Source: Alphaproteobacteria bacterium RIFCSPHIGHO2_12_FULL_63_12 (GTDB taxonomy: Bacteria > Pseudomonadota > Alphaproteobacteria > Caulobacterales > Parvularculaceae). Taken from it: 47,598 bases of DNA. The stretch lies in the NCBI GenBank assembly GCA_001767925.1, contig MEMM01000132.1:39807-87404 (forward strand), written 5' to 3'. Numbering within the stretch: position 1 is the stretch's first letter; each line of letters begins with the position of its first letter. The notes under the pieces were generated by a model. The model was not told where the DNA came from, ran no database searches, and worked only from the letters and a program-made list of their open reading frames with translations. Made by a program: the position numbers and the translations under genes. Shown here one piece after another: positions 37,416 to 46,021 of the stretch.

Positions 37416-37907
37416 ATGATCGAGACTGTTGAGAACTGGCGCTGGCTCTTATACGCGCTACTTGCCGCGGCGGCGTTCAGCGATCTGCGATCTTTGAAGA
37501 TCCCGAATGCGTTGCCGGTACTCATTGCGCTGTCGGCGGCGGCTGTTCTTTTCATCGGAAAGGCCGCGCCCTCGGATTATGCCGCGGCGGCGGCGTCTGG
37601 ATTGATCGGGCTTGGCGTCGGCTATGCGCTCTACGCGGTCGGGCTGATGGGCGCGGGCGACGGGAAGCTCTTCGCCGCCGCTTCAACCTGGTTCACCGCG
37701 AGCGCACTTCTCGTTGCCGGCCTGTTTGTATCGCTCGCCGGCGTCGTCCTCGCGCTTGTCATGCTTGGCGCCCGACTCATTCGCGGGACGAGCGCCGCCG
37801 AGCGGATTGGCGCGACCGTCAAAAGCGCATTAAAGACGCCGGTCCCTTATGGAGTTGCGATCGCACTCGGCTTCGTCGCGACAGCGCAGCAGTCGGTGGC
37901 CGGATGA
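37416..37907 (+). CDS. cpaA: prepilin peptidase CpaA/TadV (A24 family)
   Basis: FSDLRSLKIPNALP and GLMGAGDGKLFAA catalytic Asp motifs; short form without the PilD N-terminal domain. Confidence 0.92.
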   Translation: MIETVENWRWLLYALLAAAAFSDLRSLKIPNALPVLIALSAAAVLFIGKAAPSDYAAAAASGLIGLGVGYALYAVGLMGAGDGKLFAAASTWFTASALLVAGLFVSLAGVVLALVMLGARLIRGTSAAERIGATVKSALKTPVPYGVAIALGFVATAQQSVAG

Positions 37908-38536
37908 CCGCCCTTGGATCCACGATGAATTTCTCCCGGGCGGCGCTGATCGATCGCTTCGAGCAGGCTGCGGTGCTCGTCCTTTACGGCTTTCTTGTCG
38001 CGCGGGTCTGGCCGGGCGATCTTTCCGCGGACAGTCTGGCGCCGGCGCTGGTCCTGGTGTCGGAAGGCGTCATCCTCTTTTTCCTTTTGATCCGCCGCCC
38101 GACAAACGCCATCTCAATGAAGCCGCGGGACTGGCTCGTCGCGCTTGTCGGCACGATCGCGCCCCTGCTGGTGTCCAAAACGGCCGAGCCGGCGTTTCTC
38201 GGAATCGGCGTTTTTCTCATGTTGTTCGGAATGATCACGCAGCTGTCGGCGAAATTCAGCCTGCGGAGGAGCTTCGGTCTCGTTCCGGCCAACCGCGGCG
38301 TCAAGACCGGCGGCGCCTATCGCTATGTCCGCCATCCGATGTATCTGGGTTATATCCTCTCCCATATCGGATTTTTGTTGATCGCGCCGACTTTCTGGAA
38401 TCTTGCAGTTTATTTGGTCGGCTGGGCCTGCCTCCTCCTCAGAATTGAATATGAGGAGCGACTCCTTTCGGAAGACGCGGCCTATCAGGCGCTCAAACTC
38501 AGAGTGCGCTACCGCCTGGCGCCCGGCATTTATTGA
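37904..38536 (+). CDS. isoprenylcysteine carboxyl methyltransferase (ICMT/PEMT)-family membrane protein
   Basis: GGAYRYVRHPMYLGYILSHIGFLL ... RIEYEERLLSEDAAYQALKLRVRYRLAPGIY; ATGA overlap with cpaA. Confidence 0.88.
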   Translation: MTALGSTMNFSRAALIDRFEQAAVLVLYGFLVARVWPGDLSADSLAPALVLVSEGVILFFLLIRRPTNAISMKPRDWLVALVGTIAPLLVSKTAEPAFLGIGVFLMLFGMITQLSAKFSLRRSFGLVPANRGVKTGGAYRYVRHPMYLGYILSHIGFLLIAPTFWNLAVYLVGWACLLLRIEYEERLLSEDAAYQALKLRVRYRLAPGIY

Positions 38537-38667
38537 AAAGACGCTGAACCGCGCCTTTGGGATAATGTCCGCCTGCGACTGCGCGGCCATGAAATTTGCA
38601 TTCCGTGACGCTTCCCTTGCCGCGGCCGATAAAACCGTGACAGGTTCCGCCGGGACAAAACACCCGG

Positions 38668-39498
38668 ATGACTTACCCAATGCGCGTCGCTTCCTTGCAC
38701 ATTCACCCCGTCAAAGGCATGCGCGCGGTCGACGTTGCCCGCGTGAAGGTCGAAGCGCGCGGGCTTGAGGGCGATCGGCGCTGGCTCGCGGTCGATGCGA
38801 ACGGCGTCTTCCTGACGCAGCGCACCCACCCGCATATGGCGACGATGACGGCGATATTGACGCCGCAGGGGCTCGCGCTTTCCGCCGACGGCTTCGGCGC
38901 GATTGAAATCCGGAAACCGTCAGGCGACGCGCGGCGTAAAGTCGTCGTGTGGGAGAGCGAAGTCGACGCCGCCGCGACCAACAGCGCCGCGAGCGCATTC
39001 CTGTCCGATCTGATCGGCGAGGAAGCCCACCTCGTCTATATGGACGAACACGCGGCGCGCCTCAAAGACAGCGTGTGGACGCCGGCGCCGGTCCCGGTGA
39101 GCTTCGCCGACGCCTTCCCAATTTTGGTGACGACGACCGGCTCGCTCGCCGCGCTCAATCGCGACATTGCGGCCCATGGCGGCGATCCCGTGCCGATGGG
39201 GCGCTTTAGGCCGAGCATCGTCATCGATTGCGATGCGCCGTGGGCGGAGGATCGCTGGGACCGCTTGCGGATCGGCGACGTCGTTCTCGATCTCGTCAAG
39301 CCATCCGACCGCTGCATCGTGACGACGACGGACCAGGCGACCGGCGAGCGCAGGGGCAAGGAGCCGCTGGCGGCGCTGGCTCGAATTCACCGCTCGACCG
39401 ACCCGCGCATCAACGGCGTCATCTTCGGCGAAAACGCCGCGCCGCGCGCGCTCGGCGAGATCGCGGTCGGCGACGCCGTCGAGATCGTCGCCGCCTAG
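38668..39498 (+). CDS. MOSC domain-containing protein (MOSC N-terminal beta-barrel type)
   Basis: MRVASLHIHPVKGMRAVDVARVKVEARGLEGDRRWLAVD; RFRPSIVIDCDAPWAEDRW. Confidence 0.92.
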   Translation: MTYPMRVASLHIHPVKGMRAVDVARVKVEARGLEGDRRWLAVDANGVFLTQRTHPHMATMTAILTPQGLALSADGFGAIEIRKPSGDARRKVVVWESEVDAAATNSAASAFLSDLIGEEAHLVYMDEHAARLKDSVWTPAPVPVSFADAFPILVTTTGSLAALNRDIAAHGGDPVPMGRFRPSIVIDCDAPWAEDRWDRLRIGDVVLDLVKPSDRCIVTTTDQATGERRGKEPLAALARIHRSTDPRINGVIFGENAAPRALGEIAVGDAVEIVAA

Positions 39499-39600
39499 CG
39501 CAAAATGCTCGACACCAGACTCAGCATTTTGCGCTGGTATTTTGATTTGTCGCGTGACTTTGCAAAAAACCGGTTCCCACTTTTTTGCGTCACGCTCTAA
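39497..39600. repeat. intergenic repeat (agcgcaaaatgct...aaaaccggttcccactttttt...cacgctcta)
   Basis: 13-bp inverted repeat 39497-39509/39523-39535 plus the ccggttcccactttt core typical of alphaproteobacterial repeats. Confidence 0.75.
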
Positions 39601-40328
39601 AACAGCGTCGAGGCGCCGTTCGCGATATTATGGCCGATGATCGGCATTAGGACGCTGCCGGTGCGCTCCTTGAGCCAGAGCAGGATAAGCGCGGGCCCGC
39701 CCGTCAGGGCGAAGGTCATCGCATCAAAAGAAAGCCCGCTCTTGTCATAGGCAAGCCCGTGCGCGAGGCCGAACAGGACCGTCGCGAGCATGCCGCCGTA
39801 ACCGATCGGCGCGCCAAGAATCCTCGCGCGCGCCGAAAACGCCTCGTTCATCGCCAGCAAAAAGAGGCCGCGATAGAAAATCTCCTCATCGAGCCCCGGC
39901 ATCGTCCACTGAAAGGCGATCGTCTCCCAGTCGTCGCGGCCGTCCGGATTGGAAATAGCGAGATAGAAGAATAAGCCGCCAAGCAGCGCGAGGACGACCG
40001 CCGCCGCGATCCACCCCTTACCCTGACGCATCGTGATCCCGGCGCGCCTCCAGCCGATCGCCGGCAAGGCGCATATGGCGAGCACGCCGACGAGCGACAT
40101 CAGCTTTCCGGCCCAGTTCCACGACGCTTCCGGAAAAGGGTCGGGCAGCAGGTAAAAGCCGCGCGTCAGCAGGAAGTCGTAGAGCGAATAAAGAACAAGC
40201 CCGCCGACGAACCATGTCGCGCGGAAGGATTTTCGGAACGCCAATGCGCCGGCGCCGCCGAGCGCGGCGACGACGCCGAGTTGCACGGCGACCGTCAGCG
40301 CTTCGTTGATGGTGCTTTCCGGGAACAT
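39597..40328 (-). CDS. CPBP-family intramembrane glutamic endopeptidase
   Basis: MPGLDEEIFYRGLFLLAMNEAF; FGLAHGLAYD; IGHNIANG. Confidence 0.9.
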   Translation of the reverse strand: MFPESTINEALTVAVQLGVVAALGGAGALAFRKSFRATWFVGGLVLYSLYDFLLTRGFYLLPDPFPEASWNWAGKLMSLVGVLAICALPAIGWRRAGITMRQGKGWIAAAVVLALLGGLFFYLAISNPDGRDDWETIAFQWTMPGLDEEIFYRGLFLLAMNEAFSARARILGAPIGYGGMLATVLFGLAHGLAYDKSGLSFDAMTFALTGGPALILLWLKERTGSVLMPIIGHNIANGASTLF

Positions 40329-40352
40329 GGGTGGAGCGCGCCCCCGGCGAAG

Positions 40353-40589
40353 TTAATGATGATGATCGTGCGGCGGGTCGATATTGATGCGGCCGCATTT
40401 GCCGCATTTGATGATCGCGCCATGCGCGTCGTGATGCGCGACGTCGACCATAAGCTTGGTCTTGCAGATGCCGCAGCGATAGGTCTCATCGCCGCCGCCT
40501 TCTTTCAACGGCTGTCCTGCGACATGCGTCGCCACTTCCATTCCCGCGACGTCTTCCGCGTCGACGATCATCATATCAAATTGCGGCAT
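40353..40589 (-). CDS. small zinc-ribbon-like protein with His-rich tail
   Basis: CGICKTKL...CGKCGRIN two CxxC pairs; C-terminal DPPHDHHH. Confidence 0.65.
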   Translation of the reverse strand: MPQFDMMIVDAEDVAGMEVATHVAGQPLKEGGGDETYRCGICKTKLMVDVAHHDAHGAIIKCGKCGRINIDPPHDHHH

Positions 40590-40702
40590 CTGACATTCCC
40601 TGCCTGCGGCGCCGAACCCTCGTCCGGATGCGGCAGTAGAAGCCCTTTCGCGCCGACAAGGCAAGGCTAGCGCGAAAGGGCTGCCCGGCTCCGAAAGGGG
40701 GA

Positions 40703-41050
40703 TCAGTCGGAGCGGACGACGCCGGTCATCGCCGGGTGGAAGGTGCAGACGTAATCCGTCTCGCCTGCCTTATCGATCGTCACCGACCATTCGTCGCCGG
40801 CGCCGATCGATCCTGAATCCCATTCGCCGCCGGACGCCGTCGCCGTATGGGGAACGAGGTCGCGATTGACGAAGGTGACGGTGTCGCCGACCTTGACGTC
40901 GATCTCGGCGGGAGAGAACGCCATGTTGGCGATTTCAACGACATGATCTTCCGCGCCCGCCACCGACGGCGCCGAACACGCCGTGAGGAATAAAAAGGCG
41001 AGAAGCAACCGGCGCGCGGAGCCCGGTCGCGATGCGTTTGCGGTTTGCAT
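40703..41050 (-). CDS. cupredoxin (plastocyanin/azurin-like) lipoprotein
   Basis: type-1 Cu ligands VPHTA and CTFHPAM; signal/lipobox FLTACSAP. Confidence 0.88.
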   Translation of the reverse strand: MQTANASRPGSARRLLLAFLFLTACSAPSVAGAEDHVVEIANMAFSPAEIDVKVGDTVTFVNRDLVPHTATASGGEWDSGSIGAGDEWSVTIDKAGETDYVCTFHPAMTGVVRSD

Positions 41051-41052
41051 GA

Positions 41053-41583
41053 TTATTTGACCTCCGCTTCGAGGGTCTCCGCATGACGCTCATGCTCGGT
41101 GAAAATGCCGAGGGCGCTGGTCAGCAGGGCTTTCAACTCGGCGTTTTTCGTCTCCGGGATCAGCGTCTGGTCGAGCGTCGTGTTGACGAGCTGGTGATAG
41201 GCGACCTCGTTCGCGACATAGGCCTTGTCGAACGCGGCGCCCTTCAGCGCGGAAAGTTCGGCGCGCTTGGCGGCGGCGGCGGTTTCAAGCGACTGGCTGG
41301 TCGCATTGTCCTCGGGCGCGACATTGAGCTTCTTCAGCAGCGCGAGGGCGGCGTCGTTGACCTTGGCGTGGTCGCGCAACATCGTGTCGGCGAAGGCGCG
41401 CACGTCCTTGTCATGCGTTTTTTTCAGGGCGATTTCCGCGTAGCCGATGTCGATCTGGCCGGCGGTGTAGGCGATATGGGCGATCTGGAGATCGTTGAGA
41501 CCTGCGTCGGCGGCAAACGCCGCCGGCGACGCCGAAAGCATGGACGCAATCGCGATCGCTGACCAGAATGATTTGTTTTTCAT
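41053..41583 (-). CDS. DUF4142-family periplasmic protein
   Basis: signal peptide; IAHIAYTAGQIDIGYAEIALKKTHDKDVRAFADTMLRDHAKVNDAALALLKKL. Confidence 0.88.
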   Translation of the reverse strand: MKNKSFWSAIAIASMLSASPAAFAADAGLNDLQIAHIAYTAGQIDIGYAEIALKKTHDKDVRAFADTMLRDHAKVNDAALALLKKLNVAPEDNATSQSLETAAAAKRAELSALKGAAFDKAYVANEVAYHQLVNTTLDQTLIPETKNAELKALLTSALGIFTEHERHAETLEAEVK

Positions 41584-41697
41584 GAGGTATTCCCTTTTTT
41601 CCTGTGTCGGATAAGAGCCGTAAGAAGCGGGGCGCGGCGCCGAAGATCGGCTGGAACGATGGTAGGAAAAGCGCGGTCCTATCGACGGGCGTCTCGC

Positions 41698-41721
41698 TTA
41701 TGACATATTAATATGTCATAA
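41698..41721. promoter_or_regulatory. perfect 24-bp palindrome, candidate operator
   Basis: ttatgacatattaatatgtcataa read directly, between divergent genes. Confidence 0.8.
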
Positions 41722-41784
41722 CTATATGATATGGCAATAGCCGGGATGCGCGTTCGGGCGCGGCTCGCGAATTGGTGAACGAAC

Positions 41785-42429
41785 ATGGCGGATGCAGGCG
41801 ACCTTCAGGGACTGGGCGAGACGCAGGCGGCCCTTCTCCGGCTGCTCCTTCGGAACAAGGAAGGGCTGACCGTCGACGCGATCGCGGAGGGCCTGTCGAT
41901 CACGCGCACCGCCGTCAACCAGCACCTGACCGCGCTGGAGCGGAACGGACATGTCGCGCGCCGCGATTTCGTCGCGACCGGCGGACGGCCCGGCCGGGTG
42001 TTCGCGATCAGCGAGCGCGGCGTCGCCCTCTTCCCGAAGAAGTACGACCTCGTGTCGCTGAAGATGCTGGAAACGATGATCGAGTCGCTGGGGCCTTTGA
42101 AAGCGCGCCGGCAACTGGACAGGATCGGCGCCGAACTCGGCGCGGAAGTCGGCGAGACTTTAAGCCAGAAAAGCCTCGCCCAGCGCGCGCCGGCGATTAC
42201 CGATCTCATGCAGAGTTTCGGATTTGACGCCGAGCTTGAAAAGGAAGGCCGCGAGCCGGTCATCCGGGCGTATAATTGCGTCTATCACGCGCTGGCGAAA
42301 TCGCATCCCGACGTCTGTGCGATCGACCTTGCGCTGTTGCGCGAGGCGTCCGGCGCCGATGTCGAGCATCTCGCCTGTATGGCGACCGGCGCCAACGCCT
42401 GCCAGTTCAAATTCACCGGCAAGAAATAG
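41785..42429 (+). CDS. HTH transcriptional regulator with SufR-like C-terminal Cys cluster
   Basis: wHTH N-terminus (LTVDAIAEGLSITRTAVNQHLTALERNGHV); C-X12-C-X19-C-X7-C, the only Cys residues in the protein. Confidence 0.83.
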   Translation: MADAGDLQGLGETQAALLRLLLRNKEGLTVDAIAEGLSITRTAVNQHLTALERNGHVARRDFVATGGRPGRVFAISERGVALFPKKYDLVSLKMLETMIESLGPLKARRQLDRIGAELGAEVGETLSQKSLAQRAPAITDLMQSFGFDAELEKEGREPVIRAYNCVYHALAKSHPDVCAIDLALLREASGADVEHLACMATGANACQFKFTGKK

Positions 42430-42439
42430 CGCGGCGGCT

Positions 42440-43918
42440 TCAGTTCCCTGATGGACCGGCGCCCGCGCCGCGGATCAGCGCTTCATACCAGGAAACGCCG
42501 CGCACGAGATCTTCGATCATGAGGCGCTCGTCCGTGCCGTGAATGCGCGCGAGATCGTCCGGCGCGTAGATGAACGGCGTGAAGCGGTAATTGTCGTCAG
42601 CGGCGCCGACATAATGGCGCGTGTCGGTTCCCTGCAGCGTCAGAAACGGCGCGACCGGAACTGCGCCGAAAATTTCGTGCGTCGCCTGTTCGATCGCCTT
42701 GTAGCCGGCGCTCGACGTCGAGGATTGCGGGCTTGGTTCGACGCCGCCGGCAAGCTCGACCTCGACGCCCAGCCCCGCAATTTGTTTTTCCGCCCGCGCT
42801 TTCACGCCGGCGACGCTGTCGCGCGGATGCAGGCGGTAATTGACGATGGCGCTCGCCGTCTGCGGCAGGATGTTCACCTTGACGCCGCCGTCGATCATCG
42901 TCGGCGCCGTCGTCGTGTGAAGCGCCGCCGCCGTCGTCGGGCTTTCGCCGAGCGATTTGGCGACCAGAGGCCCCGTCAACCAGAGATTGGCGAGCAAAAG
43001 GCGCGGCGCGAACGCCATTTCAGGGGCGATCGCATGCAGGAACGCCGTCATGCCGGCGTCGATTTCGAGCGGAAAGGGATCGTCCGTCACGGCGACGACG
43101 GCGCGCGAGACGAGCGAGACGGCCGTATCCTTTCCCGGCGCCGACGAATGACCGCCCGCCGCGCGCGCGGTGAATTTCAGGGTCGTCGACCCTTTCTCCG
43201 CGGTTGCGATCAATGCGACCGGCGACGCGACGCCGGGGATCAGGCCTTGCACGAGCCCCGACCCTTCATCGAGCGTAAAGGCGAAATGAACGCCGCGCGC
43301 ATCGAGCGCCTTGCGGATTTCGCCGGCGCCGGCGTCGCCGCCTAGCTCCTCGTCATGGCCGAACAGGAAATAAATATCCGTCTCCGGAACAAATCCCGAC
43401 GCGGCGAGACGCTCGGCCGCCTCCATCAGCGCGATCAGCTGGCCCTTGTTGTCCATCGCACCGCGGCCCCAGACGGCGCCGCCCTCGACGACGCCGTCGA
43501 AAGCGCCATGCGTCCAGCCGCTCTCTGTCCCCGGTTCGACCGGCACGACGTCGATATGCGCGATAAAGCCGACCGGCGCGACGTCGGCCGATCCCTTCCA
43601 GCGATAGAGGAGCGAGTGGCCGCCGATCGTCTCGCGCGTCATCGCCCGGTGCGCGGCGGGATAGGCTCTCTCAAGAAAGGCGGCGAAATCATCGAACGCC
43701 TGATGGTCGATCTCGCGGTCGCCCCAGGAAATCGTACCGAGCCGGATCGCTTCGCCGAGCCGCGCCGCAGCAGCCGCGCCATCAACCAATTCGGGCGCGG
43801 CCGCCGTAACCGGCGTTGGCGAAGGAACGCCGCCCGGCAGCAACAGCGTCCGCCCGACTAGGAGCGCGCCGAGGCCGGCGACAAGCGCCAGCGCGGCGCC
43901 CAGAATTATTTTCAGCAT
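42440..43918 (-). CDS. M20-family metallopeptidase (PM20D1/carboxypeptidase S-like)
   Basis: HIDVVPVEPGTESGWTHGAFDG, WGRGAMDNKGQL, GHDEELGG; start at MLKIILG (43918). Confidence 0.9.
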   Translation of the reverse strand: MLKIILGAALALVAGLGALLVGRTLLLPGGVPSPTPVTAAAPELVDGAAAAARLGEAIRLGTISWGDREIDHQAFDDFAAFLERAYPAAHRAMTRETIGGHSLLYRWKGSADVAPVGFIAHIDVVPVEPGTESGWTHGAFDGVVEGGAVWGRGAMDNKGQLIALMEAAERLAASGFVPETDIYFLFGHDEELGGDAGAGEIRKALDARGVHFAFTLDEGSGLVQGLIPGVASPVALIATAEKGSTTLKFTARAAGGHSSAPGKDTAVSLVSRAVVAVTDDPFPLEIDAGMTAFLHAIAPEMAFAPRLLLANLWLTGPLVAKSLGESPTTAAALHTTTAPTMIDGGVKVNILPQTASAIVNYRLHPRDSVAGVKARAEKQIAGLGVEVELAGGVEPSPQSSTSSAGYKAIEQATHEIFGAVPVAPFLTLQGTDTRHYVGAADDNYRFTPFIYAPDDLARIHGTDERLMIEDLVRGVSWYEALIRGAGAGPSGN

Positions 43919-44008
43919 GGGACGGTCTCCGCCATTGTTTCCGACATCATCCTGAAGCCATATGCCCGACCATCGCCGCAGGATGAACCCGATTGCGCAG
44001 CCAGAGCC

Positions 44009-44938
44009 ATGACCACATTGCTTTTTGAGCACGAGGCGTTCGGCGAACACGAGACGCCGGCGGGGCATCCCGAGCGCGCCGAACGCTACCATGCGGCATC
44101 AGCGGCGCTGCGCGGCGAGGCGTTCACGGAACTAGTCCGCAGGTCGCCGCCGCGCGCATCGCGCGCGGCGATCGAACGCGTCCACCAGCGATCCTATGTC
44201 GACGAGATTGAGGCGATCGCGCCCGCCGAAGATCTCGTCCGCCTCGATCCGGATACGACGATGGGACCCCATTCGCTCGACGCGGCGCTTAGGGCTGCCG
44301 GCGGCGGCGTCGCCGCGGTCGATGCGATTTACGCGGGCGAGGCGGCGAACGCCTTCGTCCTCGCGCGTCCGCCCGGACATCACGCGCCGCCGGCGCGCGC
44401 CATGGGCTTTTGCCTGTTCAATTCAGCCGCGGTCGCCGCGATGCATGCGCGCGCCGCTTATGGCGCAAGACGCGTCGCCGTCGTCGATTTCGACGTCCAT
44501 CACGGCAACGGCACTGAAGAAGCGTTCTGGCGCGACGAGTTCGCCTTTTACGCGTCGAGCCATGAATGGCCGCAATATCCGGGAACCGGGCGCGCGAGCG
44601 ATCGCGGCGCCTTCGACAATATCGTCAACGCGCCGCTCGCCGCCGGATCGTCCGGCGAGGAATTCCGCCAGGCCTGGGGCGACCGGCTCCTGCCGGCGCT
44701 CGACGCATTCGCGCCGGATATCATCGTCGTCTCGGCCGGTTTCGACGCCCACCGGGCGGACCCGCTTGGCGGCCTGAAACTGACCGAGCCCGATTTCGAC
44801 TGGGTGACGCGCGAGATCATCGGCGTCGCCAAAGCCCGCTGCGACGGCAGGATCGTCTCGCTGCTGGAAGGCGGCTATGATCTCGACGCTCTCGCCGCCT
44901 CGGTCGCGGCGCATGTCGCGGCCTTGATGCGGGGCTGA
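44009..44938 (+). CDS. histone deacetylase/acetylpolyamine amidohydrolase-family protein
   Basis: ARPPGHHAPPARAMGFCLFNSAAVAA, VVDFDVHHGNGTEE, VSAGFDAHRADPLGG, LEGGYD. Confidence 0.95.
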   Translation: MTTLLFEHEAFGEHETPAGHPERAERYHAASAALRGEAFTELVRRSPPRASRAAIERVHQRSYVDEIEAIAPAEDLVRLDPDTTMGPHSLDAALRAAGGGVAAVDAIYAGEAANAFVLARPPGHHAPPARAMGFCLFNSAAVAAMHARAAYGARRVAVVDFDVHHGNGTEEAFWRDEFAFYASSHEWPQYPGTGRASDRGAFDNIVNAPLAAGSSGEEFRQAWGDRLLPALDAFAPDIIVVSAGFDAHRADPLGGLKLTEPDFDWVTREIIGVAKARCDGRIVSLLEGGYDLDALAASVAAHVAALMRG

Positions 44939-44982
44939 AAACCGCGCGATAACCGGGCGACATTAAGGATCAGACATCTTCC

Positions 44983-45615
44983 ATGGCCGGACGGATCATC
45001 ACAGCGCGGCACGGCCGCCCGAATGTTTCGCATGACGTCCGCATTTCCGCGAAGGAGTTCGGCGGCTGGTGGTCGCGATATGACGAAAGCGGTCTGCATC
45101 CGGATGAGACGCCGCCGCCGAGCCTGATTGAGCTTGCGACGCGCGCCACGACCGTCCTTTCCTCATCCCTGCCGCGCGCCATCGAAACCGCCCGCCACGC
45201 CACCAAGGGCGCGCGCGACGTGCCGGCCGACCCGATCTTCATCGAGGCGCCCTTGCCGCCGCCGCCGGTGCCGTTTTTGAAACTCTCGCCGGCGAGCTGG
45301 GGCGTCATTAGCCGTTCCTTCTGGTTTCTCGGCTATGCGCCGGGCGGCGTTGAAAACCATCGCGAGGCGTGGAAGCGGGTGGATGAGATCGTCAGCCGGC
45401 TCATCGACCACGCAGCGCAAGGCGACGTCTTGCTGTGCGCGCACGGCTATCTTAACTGGATGATCGACCGGAAACTGCGCAGCTCCGGCTGGCGCCGCGC
45501 GGGCCGCGAAGGCGGCAATCATTACTGGTCGTGGCGGACTTACGAGCCTCGAGGCGAGCCCGCCGCCTTACGCAAAACGAGCGGCGCGACGAACGCGGCG
45601 GCCGCGGCGGAGTAG
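44983..45615 (+). CDS. histidine phosphatase-family protein
   Basis: [34 protein letters not shown]. Confidence 0.85.
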   Translation: MAGRIITARHGRPNVSHDVRISAKEFGGWWSRYDESGLHPDETPPPSLIELATRATTVLSSSLPRAIETARHATKGARDVPADPIFIEAPLPPPPVPFLKLSPASWGVISRSFWFLGYAPGGVENHREAWKRVDEIVSRLIDHAAQGDVLLCAHGYLNWMIDRKLRSSGWRRAGREGGNHYWSWRTYEPRGEPAALRKTSGATNAAAAAE

Positions 45616-45623
45616 GAAAAATC

Positions 45624-45866
45624 ATGGCGAAAAAGCCCGAGCTTGACGGCGTCTCGTTTGAAAAGGCCCTCGCCGAACTTGAGGCGATCGTCCAGAAGCT
45701 CGAATCGGGATCGGTCGACCTTGAAGAATCGATCGCGCTCTATGAGCGCGGCGCGGCGCTGAAAGCCCATTGCGAAGCCAAGTTGAAGGCGGCGCAGGAG
45801 CGGATCGAGAAAATCGTCGTCTCCGGCGATGGCGCGGTGAAGACCGAGCCGGCGAAGTTCGACTAG
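45624..45866 (+). CDS. xseB: exodeoxyribonuclease VII small subunit
   Basis: [54 protein letters not shown]. Confidence 0.95.
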   Translation: MAKKPELDGVSFEKALAELEAIVQKLESGSVDLEESIALYERGAALKAHCEAKLKAAQERIEKIVVSGDGAVKTEPAKFD

Positions 45867-46021
45867 CGCCCTGGTTGCCGCCCTGCCTCACTCGCCCCGC
45901 AATCGGCCCATTCTCCCCCTGAATTGAGCCCCAAAGGGGTGGTCTTTTGCGTTGCAGCGCCTAAAAAGGCCGGCTAAGCCGCCAAAACCCAGCGGCATGC
46001 TGCGTTATGAAGGGGATGGTT

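Noticed and set aside
42539-43345. 268-aa plus-strand ORF opposite the M20 peptidase
   Set aside because: Arg-rich shadow ORF with no family signature.
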